From JAVKMO01 sp031539345 (GTDB lineage: Bacteria > Bacteroidota > Bacteroidia > Chitinophagales > Chitinophagaceae), in NCBI GenBank assembly GCA_031539345.1, contig JAVKMO010000024.1, positions 1 through 64,000 of the forward strand: 64,000 nt of DNA, given 5' to 3'. Below the pieces are notes generated by a model. It saw only the letters and a list, made by a program, of their open reading frames with translations, was not told the origin of the DNA and did not search any database. Shown here one piece after another: positions 8,560-17,108 of the stretch (position 1 is its first letter; each line of letters begins with the position of its first letter). The position numbers and the translations under genes are program-made.

Positions 8560-8943
8560 ATGAGCAAACAAATTATTTATAGTCCAAATGTTCCAGCACC
8601 AATTGGTCCTTATAGCCAAGGTGTTTTGATTAACAATATTTTTTTTGGGTCAGGTCAAATTGCCCTTCATCCACAAACACAACAATTGATTACAGACACA
8701 ATTGAAAACGAAACCGAGCAGGTGATGCAAAATGTCAAACATCTTTTAGCCGCCGCAGGATTAGGTTTTTCTGACGTTGTCAAATGTTCTATTTTTTTGT
8801 CTGATATGGCTTTGTTTGTTAAGGTGAATGAAATTTATGGCAAATATTTTTCTGTTGATCCTCCAGCACGAGAAACCGTTGCTGTAAAAACTTTGCCCAA
8901 AAACGTAAACGTAGAAATTAGCGTTACAGCGGTGAAAGCGTAA
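8560..8943 (+). CDS. ridA: RidA family enamine/imine deaminase
   Basis: RidA (YjgF/YER057c/UK114) hydrolyses reactive enamines and imines such as 2-aminoacrylate made by PLP enzymes. This 127-residue protein has the family core: NVPAPIGPYSQGVLINN at the N-terminus and PARETVAVKTLPKNVNVEIS at the C-terminus, where the Arg corresponds to the substrate-carboxylate-binding Arg105 of E. coli RidA. The ATG at 8560 was chosen; an upstream ATG at 8512 adds 16 hydrophobic residues absent from the family. RidA proteins act as trimers in the cytoplasm. Confidence 0.95.
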   Translation: MSKQIIYSPNVPAPIGPYSQGVLINNIFFGSGQIALHPQTQQLITDTIENETEQVMQNVKHLLAAAGLGFSDVVKCSIFLSDMALFVKVNEIYGKYFSVDPPARETVAVKTLPKNVNVEISVTAVKA

Positions 8944-8970
8944 TAAAATTTTTTTATGAAAAAGGTGAAC

Positions 8971-9004
8971 GCACTTATCTGAAAGCAGATTAAAAGGTAA
9001 GTGC
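8971..9004. terminator. hairpin between convergent ridA and kdsB
   Basis: GCACTTA (8971-8977) pairs with TAAGTGC (8998-9004), and inside it ATCTG-AAAG-CAGAT forms a second stem. It sits in the 95-bp gap between two converging genes, where a shared terminator is expected. There is no long T-run, so efficiency is uncertain. Confidence 0.4.
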
Positions 9005-9038
9005 TGGTAGCCTATTTTAAAAATACGTGTTTAACCCG

Positions 9039-9767
9039 TCATCTCCGTTCTGCAAATTGTTTTGCACGCTCAAAATCTTCTTTGGTGTCGATTTGAATGC
9101 CATTATACGTTGTTAATGCCATCTTCATTTTTAAACCCATTTCTAAAAATCGAATGGCTTCGATTTGTTCTACACTTTCTAATGGCGTTGGTGACGTTTG
9201 AGCAAATTGGAACAACGTTTTACGCGTAAATCCGTAAATGCCAATATGGTGATAAGCAATTGCAGGCACTTCTGTATTGCGGACATAAGGAATTGGAGAC
9301 CGCGAAAAATAGAGTGCAAAATTTTCTTGCGTTACAACAACTTTTACAAAATTCGGATTAGTAATATCGTTCGGATTTTTAAATTGTTGCATAACAGAAG
9401 CCACATCAACTGTAGGATTATCAAAACATGCAATTACTTTTTCTAATACGCTTTTTTCTATAAACGGCTCATCTCCTTGCACATTGACAATAACGTCGGC
9501 GTTTTCGTGTTCCAAAACTTCGGCAATGCGGTCTGTTCCACAAACGTGTTGTCGCTGACTTTTAAATACTGTTCCGCCAATTTGTTCAATTTCTTGTGCT
9601 ATTTCATCATGGTCGGTTGCAACAATAATTTTGTCAAATAAATTGGTTGCCTTTGTGCTTAGATAAGTTTGTGCAATAACCGATGTGTTATTGATGCGTG
9701 CCAACATTTTTGCAGGAAAGCGTGTAGAGGCGTAGCGTGCTGGAATAACGGCGATAATTCGTTTCAT
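9039..9767 (-). CDS. kdsB: 3-deoxy-manno-octulosonate cytidylyltransferase
   Basis: KdsB activates Kdo with CTP to CMP-Kdo for lipid A-core assembly in the cytoplasm. The 242-residue protein begins MKRIIAVIPARYASTRFPAK, the nucleotide-binding signature of this family, and keeps VQGDEPFI, SRSPIPYVR and HHIGIYGFTR. ATG at 9767 is preferred; an in-frame TTG two codons earlier is also possible. Its presence means the organism makes Kdo-containing LPS, consistent with the GT9 gene at 17109-18143. Confidence 0.96.
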   Translation of the reverse strand: MKRIIAVIPARYASTRFPAKMLARINNTSVIAQTYLSTKATNLFDKIIVATDHDEIAQEIEQIGGTVFKSQRQHVCGTDRIAEVLEHENADVIVNVQGDEPFIEKSVLEKVIACFDNPTVDVASVMQQFKNPNDITNPNFVKVVVTQENFALYFSRSPIPYVRNTEVPAIAYHHIGIYGFTRKTLFQFAQTSPTPLESVEQIEAIRFLEMGLKMKMALTTYNGIQIDTKEDFERAKQFAERR

Positions 9768-9773
9768 TGTCAA

Positions 9774-10180
9774 TCAATAAAATAATACTTCGCAAGTATA
9801 TTGTTTATGGCGATGCTTTATGCAAAAAAGTCTTCTTGTCTTTATTTTTTCTCTCGCTCGGGCAATAAAATAAGCCAATGGACAACTTAAAAGGATAACT
9901 TTTACACATCAAAAAAGAATGACTTCGATTTATACACATGGCTCAATGCCTTTTACAACGTGGCTTTTGTGTTGTTTTTTGTTTTTTTAAAGTGTATTTA
10001 AAGCCCTTGAGACTACTCACATTTTGTATTTGCCTTTAAATGAGTGCTTTGAGAATTTTTTAATTTAAAAGTCGATAAGTTTTTAAGGAATTGTTGATAA
10101 ATCGAAAAAGACAGCCATTCATTTCGGTTAGCTTCGGTTCTCTATTTTATTTTGTTTACCGCCTATTATTTTTTATCTCA
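9774..10180. other. intergenic region upstream of nrdB, divergent from kdsB
   Basis: About 400 bp without a supported gene. It should hold the nrdB and kdsB promoters. A loose TTATTTTG resembles a -7 box about 20 bp before the nrdB ATG. I see no clear NrdR-type boxes, hairpin or riboswitch. Confidence 0.3.
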
Positions 10181-11155
10181 ATGAGTATTTTTACAAAACG
10201 CATTAACTACAAACCGTTTGAATATCCAGAAGTGTTGATTTATTCTGAAGCCATTAACAAAAGTTTTTGGGTTCATTCAGAAGTAGATTTTACAGCCGAT
10301 GTTCAAGATTTTCATTCTCAATTGAGCGGTCCAGAACAAAATGCCGTCAAAAATTGTTTGCTTGCTATTGCACAAATAGAAGTTTCAGTTAAATCTTTTT
10401 GGGGAAGTTTATATCAGCATCTTCCAAAACCAGAATTTAACGGCTTAGGGAGCACGTTTGCAGAATCAGAATTTAGGCATTCTGAAGCCTATTCAAGATT
10501 ATTAGAAGTGTTAGGCTATAACGCAGAATTTGAAAAATTGATTGAAATTCCTGTTGTTAAAAAACGTCTGAATTATTTAGAACTTGTTTTAAAAAACATC
10601 AAAACCCAAGACCCAAGACAATATACAACTGCCTTAATTTTATTTTCTATTTTAATAGAAAACGTGTCTTTGTTCAGCCAATTTGCGATTATTTTATCCT
10701 TTACGCGCTTTAAGGGGTTGATGAAAAACGTGAGTAACATTATTGCATGGACATCTGTTGACGAGCAAATACACGCTAATGCGGGCATTTATATTGTCAA
10801 TAAAATCAAACAAGAACACCCTGAATTTTTAGATGAAACAACGGTTCAGCATATTTTAAATTTAGTCAAAGAATCGATGAAAGTAGAAGAAGAAATGGTG
10901 GCCTGGATTTTTGAGCAAGGCACTATCGAATACATCAATCAATGGGATTTAATCAACTTTATGAAATACAGAGCCGACCAAAGTTTGGTACAAATTGGTT
11001 TACCAATGGTTTTCCATATCAACAACGAACAATATGCCCCCATGAAATGGTTTGAAGAAGAAATTCACGCAGGTAGCTTAGACGACTTCTTTGCCAAACG
11101 ACCTGTAGATTATACCAAACACGACAAAAGCATTTCGGCTTTAGATTTGTTTTAA
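10181..11155 (+). CDS. nrdB: ribonucleoside-diphosphate reductase, beta subunit
   Basis: Radical-generating subunit of class I ribonucleotide reductase, 324 aa. Metal ligands seen are Glu67 (AQIEVSVKSFW), Glu97 and His100 (ESEFRHSEAY), the Glu in ILIENVSLF, and the Glu and His in SVDEQIHANAG. Tyr104, four residues after His100, aligns with the radical Tyr122 of E. coli NrdB, so this looks like a tyrosyl-radical type. ATG 10181 was chosen; the frame extends upstream to a TTG but adds 30 unrelated hydrophobic residues. There is no N-terminal ATP-cone, unlike some Bacteroidota NrdB proteins. nrdA follows after 19 bp. Confidence 0.95.
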   Translation: MSIFTKRINYKPFEYPEVLIYSEAINKSFWVHSEVDFTADVQDFHSQLSGPEQNAVKNCLLAIAQIEVSVKSFWGSLYQHLPKPEFNGLGSTFAESEFRHSEAYSRLLEVLGYNAEFEKLIEIPVVKKRLNYLELVLKNIKTQDPRQYTTALILFSILIENVSLFSQFAIILSFTRFKGLMKNVSNIIAWTSVDEQIHANAGIYIVNKIKQEHPEFLDETTVQHILNLVKESMKVEEEMVAWIFEQGTIEYINQWDLINFMKYRADQSLVQIGLPMVFHINNEQYAPMKWFEEEIHAGSLDDFFAKRPVDYTKHDKSISALDLF

Positions 11156-11174
11156 ACTCTAACACAACAATACA

Positions 11175-12824
11175 ATGACAAATAAACTTTGGTGGAAAAA
11201 TGAAGAAAGTGAGCAAATACTCAATAGAGGATACTTACTCAATGGCGAAAGCGTAGAAGGCGCTATCCACAGAATTACTCTTGCTGCGGCAAAACGCCTC
11301 AACAGACTAGACCTACAAGACGATTTTAAAAATATAGTAGAAAATGGTTGGATGAGCTTTAGTTCGCCCATTTGGGCAAATATGGGCACAGAGCGCGGAT
11401 TGCCTATTTCGTGTTTTAATGTGTACATGCCAGACCATATTGAAGGCATTACTCATAAACTTGGCGAAGTGATTATGCAAACAAAAATTGGCGGTGGTAC
11501 GTCAGGATATTTTGGTGATTTGCGTGGACGCGGAAGTTCTGTAACTGATAATGGCAAAAGTAGCGGTGCAGTAAGTTTTATGAAATTATTCGACACCGCC
11601 ATGGATACCATTTCGCAAGGTGGGGTAAGACGTGGTGCATTTGCGGCTTATTTAAACATTGACCATCCCGATATTGAAGAATTTTTAACCATCAAAAATA
11701 TTGGCAGCCCAATTCAAAATTTATTCAATGCCGTTTGTGTGCCTGATTATTGGATGCAAGAAATGATCGACGGCGATATGGAAAAAAGAGAAGTATGGGC
11801 AAGTGTGTTAGAAAGCCGTCAACAAAAAGGATTGCCGTATATTTTTTTCTCAGACAATGTAAATCGCAACAAACCACAAGTTTACAAAGACCTTAATTTG
11901 ACGATCAATGCGAGTAATTTGTGTTCAGAAATTATGTTGCCATCAACCGATGACGAATCGTTTATTTGTTGTTTGTCGTCAATGAATTTAGAGCTTTATG
12001 ATGAATGGAAAGACACCAATGCGGTGCAAACAGCCATTTATTTTTTAGACGCTGTATTAGAAGAATTTATCGCAAAAACCGAAAACAATTATTATCTCGG
12101 TTCTGCCCGCAATTTTGCCTTGCGTCATAGAGCCTTAGGTTTGGGTGTGCTGGGATATCATTCTTACTTGCAAAAAAACAGCATTGCTTTTGAAAGTATG
12201 GCTGCGAAACAATTTACAAGCACTGTCTTTCAACAAATTCAACAACAAGCAGAAAATGCATCTGCACAATTGGCAAAAGAATATGGCGAACCCGACCTAT
12301 TAAAAGGATATGGCAAACGTAATACTACCCTACTTGCCATTGCCCCAACAACGTCATCGTCTGCCATTCTTGGGCAAGGTTCTCCAGGTATTGAACCGTT
12401 TAATAGTAATTATTACAAAGCAGGACTTTCCAAAGGAAATTTTATGCGAAAAAATAAATACCTCAAATCTTTATTGGTAGAAAAAAAATTAGACACAGAA
12501 GACGTGTGGAGAGATATTATGCTCAATCAAGGTAGCGTTCAGCATATTCCGGAATTGTCGCAACACGAAAAAGACGTGTTTAAAACATTTAAAGAAATTA
12601 GCCCTTTAGAAATTATTCAACAAGCGTCTATTCGCCAAAAATTTATTGATCAAGCACAAAGCCTCAATCTCAATATTCCTTCTTCTATGCCGGTTAAAGA
12701 GGTTAATAAACTCATTATAGAAGCATGGAAATTGGGCGTGAAAACGCTTTATTACCAACGTAGTCAGAGTGTGTCAAAAGAATTGGTGAATAATTTTATT
12801 AACTGTAGCAGTTGCGAATCATAA
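11175..12824 (+). CDS. nrdA: ribonucleoside-diphosphate reductase, short alpha subunit
   Basis: Catalytic subunit that reduces ribonucleotides to deoxyribonucleotides. At 549 aa it is about 200 shorter than E. coli NrdA (761). The active-site set is complete: Asn248-Cys250-Glu252 in NLCSEIMLPS (thiyl-radical Cys250), the redox pair Cys80 (LPISCF) and Cys265 (FICCLSSMNL), the loop PTTSSSAILGQGSPGIEP, and the radical-transfer tyrosines in KTLYYQRSQS. The C-terminal shuttle pair is Cys544-x-x-Cys547 (NCSSCES), two residues apart rather than four. The N-terminal ATP-cone and much of the N-terminal helical domain are missing, so dATP overall-activity control of the usual kind is not expected. Confidence 0.94.
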   Translation: MTNKLWWKNEESEQILNRGYLLNGESVEGAIHRITLAAAKRLNRLDLQDDFKNIVENGWMSFSSPIWANMGTERGLPISCFNVYMPDHIEGITHKLGEVIMQTKIGGGTSGYFGDLRGRGSSVTDNGKSSGAVSFMKLFDTAMDTISQGGVRRGAFAAYLNIDHPDIEEFLTIKNIGSPIQNLFNAVCVPDYWMQEMIDGDMEKREVWASVLESRQQKGLPYIFFSDNVNRNKPQVYKDLNLTINASNLCSEIMLPSTDDESFICCLSSMNLELYDEWKDTNAVQTAIYFLDAVLEEFIAKTENNYYLGSARNFALRHRALGLGVLGYHSYLQKNSIAFESMAAKQFTSTVFQQIQQQAENASAQLAKEYGEPDLLKGYGKRNTTLLAIAPTTSSSAILGQGSPGIEPFNSNYYKAGLSKGNFMRKNKYLKSLLVEKKLDTEDVWRDIMLNQGSVQHIPELSQHEKDVFKTFKEISPLEIIQQASIRQKFIDQAQSLNLNIPSSMPVKEVNKLIIEAWKLGVKTLYYQRSQSVSKELVNNFINCSSCES

Positions 12825-12871
12825 TATCAGGGCTGTTGTGCCTTGAGCTGTATAAAGAAGACCGATTTTTC

Positions 12872-13474
12872 CTATCGCATTTTGAGTTCGTCTCGAACAA
12901 GAGCGGCTAACAAATAATCTTCTTTTTCTAATAACTCTCCCAATTTTTTGTGTAGAGTTTCTGTGCTGATAAATTTAATTTTATCTGTTGTAAACACCTC
13001 GTAATCGCTGGTTTCTTTTTTTGTTTCGCTTTCTTTTTCAACCGCTTTTTCTGTCGGAGGCGTTGTCGCTCCTTTATTTTTTTGTTCTAAAATGTCTGCT
13101 GCAATATAAATTGGAGCTTTGGTTCTCAAGGCAATGGCATCAGAAATTCTTGTGTCAAATAAAAAAGGCTCTTGCGACTGTTTTGTTTTTGTAATAACAG
13201 AGCAATAATAGATGCCATCAGTTAGCGTATGCACATACACTTCTGTTACATAAACGTTGAATTGTGTGAGCATCGTAACAATCAAATCGTGCGGAAGAGG
13301 TCTTCCTATTTGTATTTTTTCTAAAATAATGGCAATGGCTCTTGCTTCTTCTGATCCAATTAAAATAGAAATTTTTCGTAAGCCATTTTTCTCGCCTAAT
13401 ACAATTCCAAATGAATTTGTTGCATTGGTTTTTCTTGCTAATGCCAAAATTTCAAGCTCTATTTTTTCGTCCAT
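12872..13474 (-). CDS. bifunctional nuclease (BFN/DUF151) protein with UVR motif
   Basis: A 200-residue protein with an N-terminal BFN domain (about residues 1-130: FGIVLGEKNG, RPLPHDLIVTML, FDTRISDAIALRTKAPIYIA), an acidic/Lys linker of about 30 residues, and a C-terminal UvrB/UvrC-type motif (LHKKLGELLEKEDYLLAALV). BFN proteins were named for nuclease activity in plants; bacterial roles are unclear. The UVR helix pair suggests a protein-protein contact. It is last in the accA-dapA string, 12 bp after dapA. Confidence 0.85.
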   Translation of the reverse strand: MDEKIELEILALARKTNATNSFGIVLGEKNGLRKISILIGSEEARAIAIILEKIQIGRPLPHDLIVTMLTQFNVYVTEVYVHTLTDGIYYCSVITKTKQSQEPFLFDTRISDAIALRTKAPIYIAADILEQKNKGATTPPTEKAVEKESETKKETSDYEVFTTDKIKFISTETLHKKLGELLEKEDYLLAALVRDELKMR

Positions 13475-13486
13475 CTTCTTGTGCCT

Positions 13487-14380
13487 TTATTTTTTCAAAT
13501 AATTTTTCACAAATTGTCTTACACGGTCTTGGTGATTGGCTTGCAAAGGCACTAAGGGTAAACGCAAACTATTGGCACATAAATCCAATTCATATAAAAA
13601 GGCTTTGATGCCGGCTGGGTTATTTTCGATAAAACACAAATCACATACTTCGTATAATAATTTTTGAATGTCTTGGGCTTTTTGCATTTTGAACTGTAAA
13701 GCCGCGTTCACCATATTAACATACTCTTTTGGAAACGCATTTGCCACAACACTAATCACACCGTGCATACCGGCTGCAATAGAGGGAACAACAATATGGT
13801 CGTCACCAGTTACAACTAAAAACGTTTTTGGCACATGGTTGAGAATGGTAATACATTGCTGCAAATTGCCACTCGCTTCTTTTACGCCAATAATATTTTC
13901 TACTTCCAAAGCCAATTTAATCACTGTGCTGGCATTAATATTGACGCCTGTTCTACCTGGGACATTGTAAATGATAATCGGTTTTGGAGAGGTTTGTGCG
14001 AGGGCTTTATAGTGTTTAAAAATACCTTCTTGAGAAGGTTTGTTGTAATAAGGACAAACACTCAATATGGCTGTTGCTTGGTCTAAAGGCATGAGTTTAA
14101 AATCCTTCATTAATTCTGCAGTATTGCTACCGCCAATGCCAATAATTATCGGCACACGGTCTTTGACAATGTTGTAAGCAAAGTTGACGATTGCTTTTTT
14201 TTCTTCTTTTTTTATTGTTGTGCTTTCGCCTGTTGTACCTAAAAAAACAAGATAGTTAATGCCGTTTTTAATTTGAAATTCAATCAATTTTTCAAACGCA
14301 TGAAAATCAATGCTGCCGTTATCTTTAAATGGAGTAACAATGGCTACGCCTGTTCCTGTAAGTTGTTGTTTTAGTGTCAT
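13487..14380 (-). CDS. dapA: 4-hydroxy-tetrahydrodipicolinate synthase
   Basis: Condenses pyruvate with aspartate semialdehyde, first committed step of lysine and diaminopimelate synthesis. The 297-residue TIM-barrel has Schiff-base Lys167 (GVKEASGN), Tyr138 and Arg143 (YNVPGRTG), Thr49-Thr50 (GTTGEST) and the Tyr pair 111-112 (CPYYNKPSQEG). It sits between accA (42 bp upstream) and the BFN protein (12 bp downstream) on the minus strand, probably one transcript linking lipid and cell-wall precursors. Confidence 0.97.
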   Translation of the reverse strand: MTLKQQLTGTGVAIVTPFKDNGSIDFHAFEKLIEFQIKNGINYLVFLGTTGESTTIKKEEKKAIVNFAYNIVKDRVPIIIGIGGSNTAELMKDFKLMPLDQATAILSVCPYYNKPSQEGIFKHYKALAQTSPKPIIIYNVPGRTGVNINASTVIKLALEVENIIGVKEASGNLQQCITILNHVPKTFLVVTGDDHIVVPSIAAGMHGVISVVANAFPKEYVNMVNAALQFKMQKAQDIQKLLYEVCDLCFIENNPAGIKAFLYELDLCANSLRLPLVPLQANHQDRVRQFVKNYLKK

Positions 14381-14422
14381 GTGAAATTCAATAAAAGAAA
14401 TAGAAGAGAAAGTACAGTGCTT

Positions 14423-15382
14423 TTACAACTCATTGTAAAAGCCTATTTTTTCATATTTTAAAATTCGTTTTTCAATACGTTGCTCCGCAGATTTTTGTTG
14501 CAAGGAAAGCATTTTTTTAACCACATATTGTTTTAAATAATCTGCGGCTTCATCATAATTCCAGTGAGCCCCGCCTTGAGGTTCGGGAATAATATCATCA
14601 ATAATACCAAACTCTTTCATGTCTTTTGATGTTAATTTTAACTGCTCGGCAGCTTCAACTTTTTTATCCCAAGTACGCCACAAAATAGACGCACAAGATT
14701 CTGGAGAAATGACTGTAAACCAAGTATTTTCTAGCATTGAGACAATATCACCAACGCCAATGCCCAAAGCACCTCCACTCGCACCCTCGCCAATAACAAC
14801 ACAAATAATAGGCACACGTAAACGTAGCATTTCATAAATATTTCTTGCAATGGCTTCGCCTTGTCCTCGCTCTTCTGCTTCAATACCTGGAAAAGCCCCC
14901 GGCGTGTCGATGAGTGTAACAACTGGCAGGTTAAATTTTTCTGCAATTTTCATTAAGCGCAAAGCCTTTCTATATCCTTCGGGATTAGGCATACCAAAAT
15001 TTCTGTACTGCCTTAATTTTGTATTGAATCCTTTTTGATGACCAATGACCATCACTGGGTGTCCGTCTATTTTTGCCAATCCGCCAACAATGGCTTTGTC
15101 GTCGCCGATATTTCTGTCGCCATGGAGTTCTATAAAATCGGTGCAAATGCGTTTAATATACGCCAAAGTATAAGGTCGGTCAGGGTGTCTGCTGAGTTGC
15201 ACCTTTTGCCAACTCGTCAGAGAACTCGTCAGGGCTTTACGCTGTTCTGTAATTTTTGTTTCCAAGCCTCTAATCGATGCACTCAGGTCTAAATTACCTT
15301 TTTCTGACGTGTCTCTTAATTTTTCAATCTGTTCATACAATAACTTGATGGGTTCTTCAAAGTCTAAAAATTGTCTATTCAT
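14423..15382 (-). CDS. accA: acetyl-CoA carboxylase carboxyltransferase, alpha subunit
   Basis: Carboxyltransferase alpha subunit that, with AccD, moves the carboxyl group from biotin to acetyl-CoA for fatty-acid synthesis. At 319 aa it has normal length. Family segments are FLDFEEPIKLLYEQIEKL at the N-terminus, LHGDRNIGDDKAIVGGLA, TLIDTPGAFPGIEAEERGQG, the oxyanion region GEGASGGALGIGVGD, and PESCASILWRTWDKK. It is first of three genes with dapA and the BFN protein. Confidence 0.97.
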   Translation of the reverse strand: MNRQFLDFEEPIKLLYEQIEKLRDTSEKGNLDLSASIRGLETKITEQRKALTSSLTSWQKVQLSRHPDRPYTLAYIKRICTDFIELHGDRNIGDDKAIVGGLAKIDGHPVMVIGHQKGFNTKLRQYRNFGMPNPEGYRKALRLMKIAEKFNLPVVTLIDTPGAFPGIEAEERGQGEAIARNIYEMLRLRVPIICVVIGEGASGGALGIGVGDIVSMLENTWFTVISPESCASILWRTWDKKVEAAEQLKLTSKDMKEFGIIDDIIPEPQGGAHWNYDEAADYLKQYVVKKMLSLQQKSAEQRIEKRILKYEKIGFYNEL

Positions 15383-15501
15383 AAAAAGAGAAAATCAGGT
15401 TAAAAACAAGAAGCGTAAAGCTACAATATTTTTCAATAATGTTTTTTACTCCATGCAAAATAAAATATACAAGATAATAACAAATACAAAATCATACGCA
15501 T

Positions 15502-15532
15502 AAAAAAGCCAGAGCTTTGATACTGCTCTGGC
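15502..15532 (-). terminator. intrinsic terminator after mscL
   Basis: GCCAGAGC (15508-15515) pairs perfectly with GCTCTGGC (15525-15532) across a 9-nt loop. On the minus strand six T follow directly. It lies about 30 bases after the mscL stop, a classic Rho-independent terminator. Confidence 0.85.
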
Positions 15533-15561
15533 AATTTGATGAATTAGAAATGTAAAAATGC

Positions 15562-15963
15562 TTACTTTTTTTTGAGTAAGTCTCTAATTTCTCCTAATAA
15601 AACTTCTTCTTTTGTTGGAGCTGGTTCTGCAGCTGGTGCTTCAGCTTCTTTTTTTTGTGAAGCAAGCATGGCTTTAATGATCATAAAAATAACGAACGCA
15701 ACAATTAAAAAGTCAAATACGACTTGTAAAAAATTACCATAATTAACCGTTACGGCAGGGGCTTTGTCAACGGCTTCTTTTAATACAAACTTTAACTCAG
15801 TAAAATTAACTCCGCCAACAAGCAAGCCGATTGGTGGCATAATAACATCACTCACCAATGAAGAAACAATTTTCCCAAAGGCTGCTCCAATAATTACACC
15901 GACAGCAAGATCAACAACATTGCCTTTCATTGCAAAGGCTTTAAATTCTTTTAAAATACTCAT
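15562..15963 (-). CDS. mscL: large-conductance mechanosensitive channel
   Basis: MscL opens under membrane tension to protect cells from hypo-osmotic shock. The 133-residue protein has the N-terminal amphipathic segment (LKEFKAFAMKGNVVDLAVGV), TM1 with the pore-lining GVIIGAAFGKIVSSLV, a periplasmic loop, TM2 (VVFDFLIVAFVIFMIIK) and a cytoplasmic helix after an Ala/Pro/Glu-rich linker (KKEAEAPAAEPAPTKEE). Homopentamer in the inner membrane. It follows the DUF3078 gene by 29 bp and ends at a strong terminator. Confidence 0.97.
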   Translation of the reverse strand: MSILKEFKAFAMKGNVVDLAVGVIIGAAFGKIVSSLVSDVIMPPIGLLVGGVNFTELKFVLKEAVDKAPAVTVNYGNFLQVVFDFLIVAFVIFMIIKAMLASQKKEAEAPAAEPAPTKEEVLLGEIRDLLKKK

Positions 15964-15992
15964 AGAATTGGAAATTTAAAAATGAAAAAAAG

Positions 15993-16943
15993 TTAAAATT
16001 TATGTGAGAAACCAATCGCAAGCACTTGTTTAATTTGTGCATTTGGACCGCCAATAGTTCCGTCTGTTTTTGTTGTTTTAATGTTATCATCATATACAAG
16101 ATGGAATACAAAACTTGCAGCAATGTATTTTGTAACTTTAAAGGTAACAATATTTTCCCAGTTGATAACAATGTTTTCTGGATTTTTTAAATAATTAGAA
16201 AACAAATCCAACTTGCTTTGAAACGTTACGGCACCATTTTCAAAAAAACTGTTTTTGTAAAACAAGCGCACATAACCACCAAACTCGTGTCTCATTTGTT
16301 CGCCTGCTTTTGTTAGCGTTCCGTTCGCATCATACGTCGCTTTTTTTACGCCAAAAGCACCAGCATCCGCCAATTTTTTGTCGCCAACAATTGTTCCTCT
16401 ATATGTTAATGGGGCTAAAAACGCACTGAAAATTGCATTCGGTTTATAATCAAAACCCAACGCACCAATCAAATAAGCAGGTGCTAAAAATTGAGAAATT
16501 TTCACAGAATCATTTGGGTAATTATACCCTGCTGTCATCTGCGTTTTGAAATTAAACAACGCTGCATAATACCATTCTTTTGTGGCAGACTTGCCATATT
16601 TAGAAGAGAAATCAATTTTGTCATCTGTTTTAATAAAGTTAGCCGATCCTTGTTGCATCATTCCATAACCTAAATCTAAGGTGTTGTCCCAAGAATGTCC
16701 GTTTTTTTTATAGCTCGCAAACAAGCTCACCAAGCCGTTTATCGCAACAGAATTTTGTCCCCCCGCAGCCCAATTGCTAAAGCTTGCTTGAGAAAGGTTA
16801 ACCCCGATACTTCCGCCGTTTTTCCAGCCGTCAGGAGCTTCATTTGCTGTTTTTTGTAAAGATTTTTCGGCGTCTGTTACTTGTGCAAAAGTTGTGGTAA
16901 CAACAGCCATTGTGCATGCAATAAGAAATGATTTTTTAAACAT
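15993..16943 (-). CDS. DUF3078 outer-membrane barrel-like protein
   Basis: A 316-residue exported protein. The signal peptide is residues 1-21 (ending TTFAQ). The mature part starts with the DUF3078 signature (NLSQASFSNWAAGGQNSVA) and continues as alternating amphipathic strands with aromatic residues at the ends (GFDYKPNAIFSAFLAPLTYR), finishing with KQVLAIGFSHKF, the C-terminal aromatic residue typical of barrels. The family is restricted largely to Bacteroidota; the function is unknown. Probably co-transcribed with mscL. Confidence 0.85.
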   Translation of the reverse strand: MFKKSFLIACTMAVVTTTFAQVTDAEKSLQKTANEAPDGWKNGGSIGVNLSQASFSNWAAGGQNSVAINGLVSLFASYKKNGHSWDNTLDLGYGMMQQGSANFIKTDDKIDFSSKYGKSATKEWYYAALFNFKTQMTAGYNYPNDSVKISQFLAPAYLIGALGFDYKPNAIFSAFLAPLTYRGTIVGDKKLADAGAFGVKKATYDANGTLTKAGEQMRHEFGGYVRLFYKNSFFENGAVTFQSKLDLFSNYLKNPENIVINWENIVTFKVTKYIAASFVFHLVYDDNIKTTKTDGTIGGPNAQIKQVLAIGFSHKF

Positions 16944-17045
16944 TGTGTATTGAAAATTTAAAATGAAAAAAGAAAATAAAGCCTCTAATCAATAAAAAAT
17001 GAACAAAAGAAGTTAAAAATCTTTTAGAAGTGGAGAATTACCCTT

Positions 17046-17079
17046 CGATGAAACATTGTTGCGACGCTCCGTTCATCGT
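17046..17079. repeat. hairpin with dispersed 22-bp repeat, copy 1
   Basis: GTTGCGACGCTCCGTTCATC starts at 17058 and recurs at 52556 with one change (CGACG to CGGCG), extending to GT in both (22 bp, 21 identical). Here CGATGAA (17046-17052) can pair with TTCATCG (17072-17078), giving a stem with a GC-rich loop. It is intergenic, just downstream of the GT9 gene on the minus strand. The nature of the repeat is unknown. Confidence 0.5.
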
Positions 17080-17108
17080 TCACCTTTCTGTTGAACTTTC
17101 CTTTTTCT

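Noticed and set aside
10091..10180. TTG start giving a 30-residue extension of nrdB
   Set aside because: The hydrophobic extension is not part of NrdB proteins; ATG 10181 fits.
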